A DNA stretch of 34,856 nucleotides from NCBI GenBank assembly GCA_026988575.1, contig JALSKZ010000073.1:1-34856 (forward strand), written 5' to 3'. This document shows positions 24,254-33,705 of this stretch, piece after piece (position 1 is the stretch's first letter; each line of letters begins with the position of its first letter). The DNA is from Thermodesulfobacteriales bacterium. GTDB taxonomy: Bacteria > Desulfobacterota > Thermodesulfobacteria > Thermodesulfobacteriales > Thermodesulfatatoraceae. A program made the translations under genes and the position numbers. A model generated the notes under the pieces. The model made no database searches. It was not told the DNA's origin and saw nothing but the letters and a program-made list of their open reading frames with translations.

Positions 24254-25564
24254 TTATTTTGTAATGCTTTCTAATTCACGCCTATCAACCACACGCTTGG
24301 CTTTGCCCATGGAACGTTCGAGAGTCTTGGGTTCCACAAGCTTTACCCGGGCCCTTAAAAATAGGGCGTTGGCCAGCTCTTCTTCCAGTTTGCGTTTGAG
24401 ATTTTCCAGGGCGCCTATATCGCCGGTAAATACGCGTTCATCAACTTCTACCCACACCTCTAGTACATCAAGAACGCCACGCTTGTCCAGTACAATAACG
24501 TAATTGGGGGTCAGACCTTCTACCTGGGTTAGGACGTGTTCTACTTGAGAGGGAAAGACATTTACCCCCGAAACAATGAGCATATCGTCACTGCGACCAA
24601 TGACCCTTCCCATACGCAAAATAGTACGGCCACACTTACAAGGAGCCTTATAAAGGGTGGCGATATCTCTGGTGCGGTAACGGATCAAAGGCAGCCCCTG
24701 TTTGGTCAGGGTAGTAAATACCAGCTCACCCTCTTCGCCCTCAGGGAGAGGTTCACCGGTCTCGGGGTCTATGACCTCGGGCAAGAAGTGGTCTTCAAAA
24801 ATATGGAGCTCGTCGTGTTCACAAGAGGCGGCCACCCCTGGACCAATAATCTCCGAGAGTCCGTAACACTCACAATAGCGAATACCCCACACTTTAGACA
24901 CATTTTCTCTAAGCCCTTTAGAGGCCGGTTCGGCACCAAAAAAACCCGCCCTAAGACGAAAATCTTCTCTGGGATTTAGGCCCTCTTCAGAGGCCACCTC
25001 CGCCAGATGCAAGGCGTAGGAGGGAGTAGAACAAAGTACAGTGGCCCCAAAATCGCGCATAAGCATGAGTTGACGTTTGGTAAACCCCACGCTAGAGGGC
25101 ACCACAGCCGCCCCTACGCCCTCAGCCCCATAGTGAAAACCAAGGCCACCGGTAAAAAGGCCGTAGCCGTAGGCGTTGTGGACGACATCCCCTGGCCCTA
25201 CCTTGGCCATGGAAAAAGTGCGGCACATGACCTCGGTCCACACCCGCATGTCATGAGCGGTATAACCCACTACCGTAGGTTTCCCTGTGGTTCCCGAAGA
25301 CGAATGGATGCGTACGATCTGTTCCATGGGTACGGCAAACATGCCAAAGGGATAGTGGTCTCTCAGATCCTGTTTGACTGTAAAGGGCAAACGCCTAAGA
25401 TCGTCTAGACTCTTGATGTCGTGAGGCTTTACGCCTAACTCGTCAAATTTTTGTCGATAAAAAGGTACCAAGTGGTACACCCTTTCTACCACTTCTTTTA
25501 AACGTTTTAGTTGCAAAGCTTCGATGTCTTCTCGAGCTAGGTAATCTTTTTTCCGCCAATCCAT
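24254..25564 (-). CDS. paaK: Phenylacetate-CoA ligase
   Basis: A 436-residue adenylate-forming enzyme. The phosphate-binding motif [14 protein letters not shown] is at residues 88-101. [14 protein letters not shown] and the RTRDIATL and [16 protein letters not shown] motifs follow, all typical of PaaK. It makes phenylacetyl-CoA from phenylacetate, ATP and CoA; in anaerobes it also handles aryl acetates from aromatic amino-acid fermentation. It forms an operon with the ACT gene. GGGGAGGA precedes the ATG. Confidence 0.92.
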   Translation of the reverse strand: MDWRKKDYLAREDIEALQLKRLKEVVERVYHLVPFYRQKFDELGVKPHDIKSLDDLRRLPFTVKQDLRDHYPFGMFAVPMEQIVRIHSSSGTTGKPTVVGYTAHDMRVWTEVMCRTFSMAKVGPGDVVHNAYGYGLFTGGLGFHYGAEGVGAAVVPSSVGFTKRQLMLMRDFGATVLCSTPSYALHLAEVASEEGLNPREDFRLRAGFFGAEPASKGLRENVSKVWGIRYCECYGLSEIIGPGVAASCEHDELHIFEDHFLPEVIDPETGEPLPEGEEGELVFTTLTKQGLPLIRYRTRDIATLYKAPCKCGRTILRMGRVIGRSDDMLIVSGVNVFPSQVEHVLTQVEGLTPNYVIVLDKRGVLDVLEVWVEVDERVFTGDIGALENLKRKLEEELANALFLRARVKLVEPKTLERSMGKAKRVVDRRELESITK

Positions 25565-25594
25565 AAAATCCTCCCCTTTAGACCTTTTCTCTCG

Positions 25595-25623
25595 CTCTTA
25601 GCGTATCTATAAATAAATGACAA
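25595..25623 (-). promoter_or_regulatory. Possible paaK promoter
   Basis: On the minus strand TTGTCA (25618-25623) is followed after 17 bp by TAAGAG (25595-25600), about 30 bases before the ATG. The divergent secDF leader has the same arrangement, TTGTCA-N17-TAAGAA. Confidence 0.35.
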
Positions 25624-25747
25624 GGGTTATTGTCCCTTAGGGCCCTTTAAACAGGCCTTAAGGGGCAAAACAGGGAAACTACAGGCCTTTGGGTCTAAAA
25701 AAAACGCTAAACCGCCCGGGCATCCCGGGGAAAAAAGAGATTTCACC

Positions 25748-25776
25748 TTGTCAGATGCCCAACTTTGCACTAAGAA
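25748..25776 (+). promoter_or_regulatory. Possible secDF promoter
   Basis: TTGTCA (25748-25753) is followed after 17 bp by TAAGAA (25771-25776), about 30 bases before the ATG at 25808. The match to paaK's -35/-10 pair is the main support, as the -10 alone is weak. Confidence 0.35.
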
Positions 25777-25807
25777 AACGCTTCACGAGCCCTAAAGGAG
25801 GTCCTCC

Positions 25808-28396
25808 ATGCCACGTGCCATTAAATGGAAGATAGCACTCCTTGGTTTTATCACTTTGGTTTCTATTGCCTTGGTGCTACCTTCTTTTGTCCCCAACCTA
25901 CCCTCTTGGTATAAGCGTTACGTCTACGACAAGGCCCTCAAACTTGGTCTGGACCTGCAAGGAGGAATGCACCTGGTATTGCAGGTAGATCTTGACAAGG
26001 CCATTGCTAACGCCCTTAATGCCCGGGCCAAAGATCTACAAGAGGTACTAGGGCGCAAGGGGATACGTTGCAGTATCAGCGAAGGCAAAAATACCTCGGA
26101 ACTTATCCTTACTCTCCCTAACAAAAGCGCTTTAAACCGGGTAAAAGAAATCATAGAAAAAGACTTTAAAGGCTTAAAGATAGTCCGCATAAAAGAGGAC
26201 ACCTTTCCCAAGGTTGTTATTTCGCTCTCTGATAAACAGGTAGCCTTTATTAAGGAACACGCCCTTGATCAGTGTCTAGAGATCATTCGTAACCGTATTG
26301 ACCAGTTCGGAGTTACTGAACCGGTCATCGTAAAACAAGGTAACAACCAAATTGTTGTAGAACTCCCAGGGATCAAAGACCCTGAGCGAGCCTTGCGTCT
26401 CATAGGGCAAACAGCCCAGCTTGAATTTCACCTGGTCGACGACCAAGCCATGGCTCAAATCAACCTGCAGGCCTTGATAGAAAAGGCCCTGAAAGAGGGG
26501 CGGCTCAAACCCAATGCCTCTCTTCAAGAAATAAACCGGGTATTAAAGCCCTATATTCCCCCTGACGATGCTGTATACTTTTTGGTCCGCAAAGATCCCC
26601 AAACCGGTCATGTAACCAAAGTGCCTCTCCTCTTAAAAAAACGGGCGGTACTCACCGGCGACATGGTAAAAACGGCCCATGTACGTATAGGTGGGCCTTA
26701 TAACGAACCCTATGTAGCCCTTGATCTCACTGACCGGGGGGCCCGTATCTTCGAACGCATTACCGCAGAAAATGTAGGCCGAAGGTTGGCCATCGTTCTG
26801 GATAACGTGGTGCGCTCTGCCCCGGTAATTCGCGAACGTATCCCCGGGGGGCATGCCCAGATCTCGGGGGGCTTTACCTATGAAGAGGCCGCAGACCTGG
26901 CCATTGTATTACGCGCCGGTGCCCTACCGGCCCCGGTAAAGATCGTCCAGAACATTACCGTGGGGCCCAGCCTGGGACGCGATTCTATTCGTAAGGGGCT
27001 TATGTCGGGTCTCGTGGGCGCCTCCCTGGTAATAGTTTTTATGATCATTTATTACCGCTTCTCGGGCTTTATAGCCGATATTGCCCTCATGCTAAACGTA
27101 CTCATGCTCCTGGCGGTGCTGTCGCTCTTTCGGGCCACCTTAACCCTCCCGGGTATCGCTGGTATTATCCTCACCATGGGTATGGGAGTTGACTCAAATG
27201 TCCTTATCTTTGAGCGTATGCGCGAAGAACTAGCCCTGGGCAAGCCCCCCAGGGCAGCCATAAACGCCGGCTATGACCGGGCCTTCTGGACCATTGTAGA
27301 CGCCCACGTCACCACCCTCATAACGGCCTTTGCCTTGTTCCTTTTTGGTACAGGCCCTATTAAGGGTTTTGCCGTGACTCTTTCTTCGGGTATCATTATC
27401 AACCTCTTCACCGCCATCTTTGGCACGCGCATCGTCTATGACTATCTCATCGCCAAGGGCAAGACCCCAAAGATCAACTTCCTCTCTATAATCGAAAATC
27501 CCCGTATAGACTTTATGTCCTTGCGCAAATTTGCCTTTTGTCTCTCTGGTTTTCTGGTCTCCCTTGGTCTAATCGCCTTTGTCCAAATAGCCCGGGGCCA
27601 CGCCAATCTTGGGGTCGACTTCGCCGGGGGAGTCATGGCTTACTATAAGGCTGAAAAGCCCTTCCAATTAGACAAGATCCGCAAAACATTGAAACAAGCC
27701 GGTATTACCGGTTGTCAGCTTCAAGACGTCAAGGGCGAAAACCTATTATTGGTAAAACTTAGGCGGCGAACCGAGACCGTAGGCGATCTGGAGCTAAAAG
27801 TACGGCAAGTCCTCCAGGAAAAATTTCCCGAGCTTAAGTTTAAGCTGGTAGGAAAAGACGAGATAGGCTCGGCCATAAGTAAAGAGCTCAAACACAAGGC
27901 TATAGTAGCCATTGCCATTTCTATGTTAGGCATAATAGCCTATCTGGCCTTTCGTTTTAATGTCAGCTTTGGGGTGGCCGCAGCAGCAGCGACCTTTCAC
28001 GATGTCTTGGCTGTCCTGGGCCTCTTTTATCTGCTGAACCGCGAAATATCGCTCCTCTTTGTAACCGCCCTACTCACCTTGGCCGGTTATTCGCTTACCG
28101 ATACCGTAGTGATTTTTGACCGCATAAGAGAAAACATCAAACGCTACCGGGGGCAATTGGGCTTTCTGGAAATTATCAACCGGAGTATTAACGAGATGCT
28201 AGCCCGCACCCTGGTGACCACCTTTACCACGCTGCTGGTCATTCTGGCTATTTTGTTCTTTGGCGGGGTGGTACTCCGCGACTTTGCCCTGGCCCTGACC
28301 CTGGGGGTAATAGTAGGCACCTATAGTTCGGTGTTTGTGGCCAGCCCCATTGTCCATCTTTGGCACAAAGGGGAGACGCCCAAGATAGGAGGCTAG
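25808..28396 (+). CDS. secDF: Fused SecDF protein-export subunit
   Basis: An 862-residue membrane protein in which SecD and SecF are one chain. The SecD part (1 to ~555) has LGLDLQGGMHLVLQVD, NRIDQFGVTEPVI and the membrane motif GMGVDSNVLIFERMRE. The SecF part (~570-862) has LGVDFAGGVM and YSLTDTVVIFDRIREN. About twelve membrane helices and two large periplasmic domains (one per half) are expected. SecDF uses the proton gradient to pull secreted proteins out of the SecYEG channel. Fusion is found in Bacillus and scattered others; many Gram-negatives keep two genes. AAGGAGGT lies before the ATG. yajC is not next to it. Confidence 0.94.
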   Translation: MPRAIKWKIALLGFITLVSIALVLPSFVPNLPSWYKRYVYDKALKLGLDLQGGMHLVLQVDLDKAIANALNARAKDLQEVLGRKGIRCSISEGKNTSELILTLPNKSALNRVKEIIEKDFKGLKIVRIKEDTFPKVVISLSDKQVAFIKEHALDQCLEIIRNRIDQFGVTEPVIVKQGNNQIVVELPGIKDPERALRLIGQTAQLEFHLVDDQAMAQINLQALIEKALKEGRLKPNASLQEINRVLKPYIPPDDAVYFLVRKDPQTGHVTKVPLLLKKRAVLTGDMVKTAHVRIGGPYNEPYVALDLTDRGARIFERITAENVGRRLAIVLDNVVRSAPVIRERIPGGHAQISGGFTYEEAADLAIVLRAGALPAPVKIVQNITVGPSLGRDSIRKGLMSGLVGASLVIVFMIIYYRFSGFIADIALMLNVLMLLAVLSLFRATLTLPGIAGIILTMGMGVDSNVLIFERMREELALGKPPRAAINAGYDRAFWTIVDAHVTTLITAFALFLFGTGPIKGFAVTLSSGIIINLFTAIFGTRIVYDYLIAKGKTPKINFLSIIENPRIDFMSLRKFAFCLSGFLVSLGLIAFVQIARGHANLGVDFAGGVMAYYKAEKPFQLDKIRKTLKQAGITGCQLQDVKGENLLLVKLRRRTETVGDLELKVRQVLQEKFPELKFKLVGKDEIGSAISKELKHKAIVAIAISMLGIIAYLAFRFNVSFGVAAAAATFHDVLAVLGLFYLLNREISLLFVTALLTLAGYSLTDTVVIFDRIRENIKRYRGQLGFLEIINRSINEMLARTLVTTFTTLLVILAILFFGGVVLRDFALALTLGVIVGTYSSVFVASPIVHLWHKGETPKIGG

Positions 28397-28398
28397 AA

Positions 28399-29073
28399 GT
28401 GACCATACCCGGTGCCCGCCTGCTGGCTAACGGGGCTTATGCCATAAGCATTGAACTAGACACAGGCCTCCTCGGGGCCAAGGTCCTAAGAGTGTTGGCG
28501 GACTTGAGTGAAGAAGGGGTTAAAATACACCCCACTACCGCCCAAAAAATCTTACTCCTTGATATAGCTCCCGAACGAGTAACCCTTTATCTGCGTCGTT
28601 TAGAGGAAGCCGGCGCCCTTATTCGCCGAAAAGGCACATCCTTTCAACCCCGTAGCTGTATAGGCAAGCCCTATTGTTCAAAGGCCCTTCAAGAAACCTT
28701 TTCCCTGTCAAAGGCCATTTACCACGAGTTTAAAGGGCATCCCTTGGTCCACAAATTTAAGGTAGCGGTGGCGGGGTGTCCGGCCTGTTGCTCGTGGGCC
28801 AACACCATAGACCTGGGGTTTGTTGCTCAGTCAACCGGCTACCAGGTGTTGGTAGGAGGCAAAGGGGGGTACAGGCCTCAGGCAGGCACTCCCTTGGGTA
28901 AGGCCCGAGATATACCTGAGGCCCTGGTTTATATGAAAGCCGTACTAGATTTTTTTAACCAGTACGGAGAACCCAAAAAACGTTTGGGCGCTATCCTGCA
29001 AAAGACAGGGGTTGCCCCTTTAGAAAGGATCTTAGACCGTTTTCTCTCTAAAGGGGCCTCCCAGGACTTTTAG
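28399..29073 (+). CDS. Small siroheme sulfite/nitrite reductase-like protein
   Basis: A 224-residue protein holding one nitrite/sulfite reductase repeat. The N-terminal ferredoxin-like half includes GVKIHPTTAQ. The [4Fe-4S]-siroheme cysteines are C87-x5-C93 and C127-x3-C131 (GCPACCSWAN). All four expected cysteines are present. Size and domain content match the low-molecular-weight assimilatory-type sulfite reductase described in Desulfovibrio, and no second repeat or flavin domain is present. GTG at 28399 is chosen: AGGAGG sits six bases before it and the secDF stop just precedes it. An in-frame ATG at 28360 lies inside secDF. The physiological substrate cannot be read from the sequence. Confidence 0.82.
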   Translation: MTIPGARLLANGAYAISIELDTGLLGAKVLRVLADLSEEGVKIHPTTAQKILLLDIAPERVTLYLRRLEEAGALIRRKGTSFQPRSCIGKPYCSKALQETFSLSKAIYHEFKGHPLVHKFKVAVAGCPACCSWANTIDLGFVAQSTGYQVLVGGKGGYRPQAGTPLGKARDIPEALVYMKAVLDFFNQYGEPKKRLGAILQKTGVAPLERILDRFLSKGASQDF

Positions 29074-31469
29074 TCTTTATCGGTCTTATTAAAGCTTTTT
29101 ACTTGTTCGGCCATCTCCCGCAATCGCTTATCTACCAAATAAAAGACCGTATCCTCGGGGTAAGTACCATCTGGTTGCCTATGACCTGCTGGTTTACCAG
29201 AGAGGATCTCTAGGCCTTCTTCCACGGTGGAAACGGCCCAGAGGTGAAAAAGCCCCTGCTCCAAGGCCTCAACTACTTCTTTTTCCAACAAAAGGTCTTT
29301 TACGTTGGCCTCAGGGATAATTACCCCTTGTTGTCCAGTAAGCCCTTTTGTCTTACACACTTTAAAGAAACCCTCTATCTTTTCTTTTACTCCCCCTACC
29401 GCCTGAATTTCGCCCTTTTGACTCACCGCTCCGGTTACAGCAATACCCTGCGCCAGAGGCACCCCAGAAAGGGCTGAAAGTAAGGCATACAACTCGGCAC
29501 TGGAGGCCGAATCACCCTCCACTAACCCGTAACTCTGTTCAAAACAAAGTGTCGCTGTAAGAGTAAGGGGTTTGTCCTGGACAAAACGTTCCCTTAAAAA
29601 GCCCGAAAGAATCATCACACCCTTGGTGTGGATCTTGCCCGAAAGATCGGCTTCTCTTTCGATATTAATCACCCCTTCACGCCCAAGCGACACATTGGCG
29701 GTAATACGGGTGGGGCGTCCAAAGGTATAGTCTCCCAGGTCATAAACAGAAAGGCCGTTTATACACCCCACGGCCATCCCTTCTACCTGGATGTGCAGGA
29801 GGTCCTTTTGAATAAATTCGTGAATGCGGTCTTCGGGGAGAGACACACGCCGTCGTCTTTCGTCTAGGGCCTTTTGGATGTGCAGGGCCGAAATGTATTC
29901 GTCACCTTGGCGTCGGGCCCAGAAATCGGCCTCTTTGAGTACATCACGAATCTCTGGCAACTTTAAAGAAAGCTTGTCTTGGCGCCCGGCTAACTCACAA
30001 GAAAATTCTATTAAACGAGCCAGTCCTGCAGCGTCTACCGGTAATAGCCCGTCTCTGCGTACCATACCGGCCACGGCCTGTAAGAATTCTCTGGTACGTT
30101 GTTCATCTCGATCTACCCAAACATCCAGGTGGGCCTTTATCTTAAATATTTCCTTAAAATTTTCGTCGTAAATGTAAAGCAAGTAGTAAATAAAAGGGTC
30201 GCCAATGAGTATTACCTTACCCTCAAAAGGAATGGGTTCAGGTTTAAGGGTCTTGGTGGTAAGAATGCCCAGCTGTTCAGCAAGGTCTTCCAAATATATT
30301 TGGCGAGTCTTTATAGTACGTTTCAAGCCCTCCCAACTAAAGGGACTGCGCAGCACGTCTAAGGCCCTCAGGATTAAAAAACCCCCGTTGGCCCGGTGGA
30401 CACTGCCGGCCTTTAACATGGTGAAATCCGTAAGCAGGGCGCCAAACTGGGCCTTACGCTCAATCGTACCAAAAAGGTTGGTATAAGTGGGGTTAACTTC
30501 ATAGACCACCGGGGCTCCTTCAGTATTGGTATTGTCTATAAAAACATTTACTTCATAGCGGGTAAATTTGGGTTGAGGCATCGGCATGGGAAATGGAGGC
30601 TGAGGCGTTGGGCCTCCTCGCTGACGAAATTCATCCAGGTGTTTTAAGATGTCCTCTTGTACTTCGTTTAAATAATTAACTACTTCCTCTAGAGAGGCGT
30701 ATTTCTCGCGCAATTCGGTCACAAAATTATTCACCACGCCCAGGGCTATTTCGCGATCTAGTTCTTTTAGTCTTTGACGAAGTTCTTTTTCCATCTGGTG
30801 TATGCGTCTGGCCGTAGCGTTGAGCTCCTTTTGCAACAGGGCACTCTTTTGTTTGAGCTCTTCCTTGCGTTGGTCGGGTAATTTTTGAATGTCCTCAGGA
30901 GTCATAGGCGAACCATCTTCCTTGGCGGGAATAATCATCATTCCCATGGGTTCAACGTTCAAAATAAAGCCCTCTTGCCGCACCTTTTGTTCTAATTCTT
31001 CAAAAATTTGGGCCCTTACCCGGTTAAATTCCCTGATAATCGTCTCTTTACGGTTTAGGTAGGTTTCACTCTCAAAGGCCTCAGGGAGATGGTGGCGCAA
31101 ATTTTCTACCAGGTCGGCCATATCTTTTTGAAATTCCCGCCCCTGTCCGGGAGGAAAAGAGAGAGCCTTAGGGCGATCGGGATCCCTAAAATTGTATACA
31201 TAGCACCAGTCTGACGGGCGGGGCCGCTCTTTGGCCTGCTTTTCTACCAGGGACCGAGCTATGTAGGTGGCCCCCAGATTACTTGTCCCCGCCACATAGA
31301 TATGAAAATCGAGGTCTTCGAAGTGGAGGCCAAAATCCAGGGCCTTTACAGCCCTTTCCTGGGCCAATATCTGCCCTTCGGTGTCGAGTAAATCCTCGGT
31401 AGAACGAATACCCAGAGAATCTGGACTGATTTTCAGGTGAACCTCTTCGGGTTTTAAAATCCGTGCCAT
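29070..31469 (-). CDS. Lon-like protease with degenerate AAA_32 ATPase domain
   Basis: A 799-residue protein of the AAA_32/Lon_C group (LonB/YcbZ-like). A long helical insertion (about 190-290) and a proline-rich turn (PTPQPPFPMPMPQ) lie in the middle. The Lon protease domain is C-terminal, with Ser654 in EGDSAS and Lys697 in GGVKEK. The 43-residue gap equals that of the E. coli Lon dyad, so the peptidase should be active. The ATPase is degraded: the Walker A position reads GTSNLGAT (61-68) with alanine instead of lysine, and the Walker B-like NGGFLILRAL has arginine where aspartate is usual. The AAA_32 family is known to include members without P-loop residues. It would be a soluble protease, perhaps ATP-independent. 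Its end meets the siroheme gene tail to tail with 4 bases shared. Confidence 0.88.
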   Translation of the reverse strand: MARILKPEEVHLKISPDSLGIRSTEDLLDTEGQILAQERAVKALDFGLHFEDLDFHIYVAGTSNLGATYIARSLVEKQAKERPRPSDWCYVYNFRDPDRPKALSFPPGQGREFQKDMADLVENLRHHLPEAFESETYLNRKETIIREFNRVRAQIFEELEQKVRQEGFILNVEPMGMMIIPAKEDGSPMTPEDIQKLPDQRKEELKQKSALLQKELNATARRIHQMEKELRQRLKELDREIALGVVNNFVTELREKYASLEEVVNYLNEVQEDILKHLDEFRQRGGPTPQPPFPMPMPQPKFTRYEVNVFIDNTNTEGAPVVYEVNPTYTNLFGTIERKAQFGALLTDFTMLKAGSVHRANGGFLILRALDVLRSPFSWEGLKRTIKTRQIYLEDLAEQLGILTTKTLKPEPIPFEGKVILIGDPFIYYLLYIYDENFKEIFKIKAHLDVWVDRDEQRTREFLQAVAGMVRRDGLLPVDAAGLARLIEFSCELAGRQDKLSLKLPEIRDVLKEADFWARRQGDEYISALHIQKALDERRRRVSLPEDRIHEFIQKDLLHIQVEGMAVGCINGLSVYDLGDYTFGRPTRITANVSLGREGVINIEREADLSGKIHTKGVMILSGFLRERFVQDKPLTLTATLCFEQSYGLVEGDSASSAELYALLSALSGVPLAQGIAVTGAVSQKGEIQAVGGVKEKIEGFFKVCKTKGLTGQQGVIIPEANVKDLLLEKEVVEALEQGLFHLWAVSTVEEGLEILSGKPAGHRQPDGTYPEDTVFYLVDKRLREMAEQVKSFNKTDKD

Positions 31470-31528
31470 GTCTTCCTCCTGCGTCAGGACTATTTTTAAT
31501 AGCCAATTTTGACGGCATCATAGCATAT

Positions 31529-31558
31529 TTGACAAAAAAACTCTCTTCTGGCTATGAT
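31529..31558 (+). promoter_or_regulatory. Promoter of livK
   Basis: TTGACA (31529-31534) and TATGAT (31553-31558), 18 bp apart, form a near-consensus sigma-70 promoter about 45 bases upstream of the livK ATG. Confidence 0.65.
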
Positions 31559-31604
31559 CGCCTCTATGTAAATCGTCAAAAACCTTTGTGTGCAGGAGGT
31601 CTTT

Positions 31605-32741
31605 ATGAAGAAATGGTCTCTGTTATTGGTTTTTATCTTTTGGTCCAGCGCCAGTCTAGTACTGGCAGCAAAGCCTTACAAAATAGGAGCTTTATTTTCC
31701 ATAACAGGTCCTACCTCTTTTATTGGTGAACCAGAGCGTAATACCCTGGTTATGCTCATCGAGAAGATTAACAAGGCAGGCGGCATAAATGGCCATCCCC
31801 TGCAGGCCATTATTTACGATACCGAAGGAGACGAAACCAACACCCTGAAAAAGGCCACCAAACTCATCATTCAAGATAAGGTCTTGGCCATTATTGGCCC
31901 CAGCCGCACGGGTACCACCCTGGCCCTTATTCCCTTTGTAGAACGTTACAAGGTGCCCCTTATTTCTTGTGCGGCGGGCATAAAGATCGTCGAACCGGTA
32001 AGGCCTTGGGTCTTTAAAACTGCCCAAAGCGACCGGTTGGCGGTAAAAAAGCTTTACGCCTATTGCAAACGGCACGGTATAAAGCGTATCGCTATTATCA
32101 CCGTATCCAATGGTTTTGGGCAAAGCGGACGAGAAGAGCTAAAACACCTTGCCCCAGAATATGGGTTAGAGATAGTAGCCGACGAAATTTTTGGCCCCAA
32201 AGATGTCGACATGAGCCCCCAACTCATTCGCATAAGGGCCAAAGAGCCCGATGCCGTCATTTGTTGGGGGACAAACCCTGGTCCAGCGATAGTAGCCAAA
32301 AATATGCGTCAGTTGGGGATGAAACAACCGTTGTTTATGAGTCATGGGGTGGCCAGTAAGCGTTTTATCGAACTGGCCGGTAAGGCCTCCGAAGGGGTTA
32401 TACTGCCGGCAGGCAAAATATTGGTGGCCCAACAACTGCCTAAGAGTGATCCCCAAAGGGCCTTGCTCTTGCGTTACCTAGCTGAATACAAGGCCCGGTA
32501 CGGCAAAGAACCTTTGACCTTTGGTGGACATGCTTACGACGCCCTTTTACTCCTAAAACAGGCCCTAGAAAAGGCCGGAGCCGACCGAGACAAGATCCGC
32601 CAGGCCCTTGAACACGCCCATATTGTAGGAATTCACGGGATCTTTCGTATGTCTCCTAAAGACCATAACGGCCTGGATCCCAAGGAAGCCTTCGTATTGG
32701 TACGTATACAACACGGTAAATGGGTCATGGTAAAGGATTAA
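31605..32741 (+). CDS. livK: Branched-chain amino-acid ABC transporter, substrate-binding protein
   Basis: A 378-residue periplasmic binding protein. The signal peptide is MKKWSLLLVFIFWSSASLVLA. The mature part opens KPYKIGALFSITGPTSFIGE and has IEKINKAGGINGHPL, characteristic of the LivK/HAAT family. It binds the transported solute and delivers it to the LivHM permease; branched-chain or related amino acids are expected but the exact ligand is not readable. AGGAGGT precedes the ATG at 31605; an in-frame upstream start at 31590 is less well placed. It lies 88 bases before livH. Confidence 0.88.
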   Translation: MKKWSLLLVFIFWSSASLVLAAKPYKIGALFSITGPTSFIGEPERNTLVMLIEKINKAGGINGHPLQAIIYDTEGDETNTLKKATKLIIQDKVLAIIGPSRTGTTLALIPFVERYKVPLISCAAGIKIVEPVRPWVFKTAQSDRLAVKKLYAYCKRHGIKRIAIITVSNGFGQSGREELKHLAPEYGLEIVADEIFGPKDVDMSPQLIRIRAKEPDAVICWGTNPGPAIVAKNMRQLGMKQPLFMSHGVASKRFIELAGKASEGVILPAGKILVAQQLPKSDPQRALLLRYLAEYKARYGKEPLTFGGHAYDALLLLKQALEKAGADRDKIRQALEHAHIVGIHGIFRMSPKDHNGLDPKEAFVLVRIQHGKWVMVKD

Positions 32742-32752
32742 AAATTATAAGG

Positions 32753-32766
32753 GGGGCTTTTGCCCC
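32753..32766 (+). terminator. Weak hairpin between livK and livH
   Basis: GGGGC-TTTT-GCCCC forms a short 5-bp stem followed by TCATCTTGTATTTT. It may reduce read-through from the abundant binding-protein gene into the permease genes, as is common in transporter operons. Confidence 0.45.
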
Positions 32767-32829
32767 TCATCTTGTATTTTGGTCGATCTGTTTTAAAGTC
32801 CGTCCCTTAACAAACCACAGCTTTTTTGT

Positions 32830-33705
32830 ATGAGTGAATTTCTGCAGTTTTTGATATCTGGTCTTACCAACGGGGCCATTTATGCCTTAATCGCCCTGGG
32901 TTTTACCATCATTTACAACACCACCGAAGTCATCAATTTTGCCCAAGGCGAGTTTGTCATGTTGGGGGCCATGTTTATGGCCACCTTCTGGGGTAAGCTC
33001 AACTGGCCTCTTCCCCTGGCTTTTTTGGCGGCTGTTGGACTTACCGCCATGGTGGGTATTTTAGTAGAACGCCTTGCTATTTACCCGGCCCGACATGCCG
33101 ACACCATAACCCTTATTATTATCACCATCGGGGTCTCTATTTTGCTTAAAGGACTGGCCATGTTCCTCTGGGGGAAAGATTCCCTGCCCGTACCCCCTTT
33201 TTTGGGGCAGGAACCCTTTCACTTACTCAGTATCACTCTTGTTCCCCAAAGCATACTGGTCTTAGCTACCAGCATATTGGCGGTAATAGGCCTAGAAACC
33301 TTTTTCAAACGCAGTATTTACGGAAAGGCCATGCGCGCTTGTTCTACCAACCCTTTGGCGGCCCGTTTAATAGGTATCAGGGTGGAACCCTTGGTCTTAT
33401 TTTCTTTTGCCTTAAGTTCTGGGCTTTCCGCCCTGGCCGGAGCGGTAATTGCCCCTATTACCTTTGCCACCTACGATATGGGTACTATTTTGGGCCTAAA
33501 AGGCTTTGCCGCCGCGGTACTCGGAGGTCTTAACTCAAGTACCGGCGCTGTAGTAGGGGGGTTTATATTGGGTATTCTTGAGTCCCTGGCCGCTGGCTTT
33601 ATCTCCTCGGCCTATAAAGATGCCGTGGCCTTTGTGCTTTTGCTCCTTATGCTCTTTTTGCGTCCTCAAGGGCTATTGGGTCTTAAGGAGATAAAAAAGC
33701 TATGA
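32830..33705 (+). CDS. livH: Branched-chain amino-acid ABC transporter permease LivH
   Basis: A 291-residue inner-membrane permease with about eight hydrophobic helices. It begins LQFLISGLTNGAIYALIALG and has NTTEVINFAQGEFVMLGA, the LivH signature; the coupling region KAMRACSTNPLAARLIGI should contact the ATPase. The start fits the family's N-terminus, yet no Shine-Dalgarno is visible. Its stop overlaps livM (ATGA). Confidence 0.92.
   Translation: MSEFLQFLISGLTNGAIYALIALGFTIIYNTTEVINFAQGEFVMLGAMFMATFWGKLNWPLPLAFLAAVGLTAMVGILVERLAIYPARHADTITLIIITIGVSILLKGLAMFLWGKDSLPVPPFLGQEPFHLLSITLVPQSILVLATSILAVIGLETFFKRSIYGKAMRACSTNPLAARLIGIRVEPLVLFSFALSSGLSALAGAVIAPITFATYDMGTILGLKGFAAAVLGGLNSSTGAVVGGFILGILESLAAGFISSAYKDAVAFVLLLLMLFLRPQGLLGLKEIKKL

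Noticed and set aside
28360-28398. Upstream ATG start for the siroheme reductase gene
   Set aside because: It would overlap secDF by 37 bases without an RBS, whereas GTG at 28399 has AGGAGG at six bases and fits the family start.
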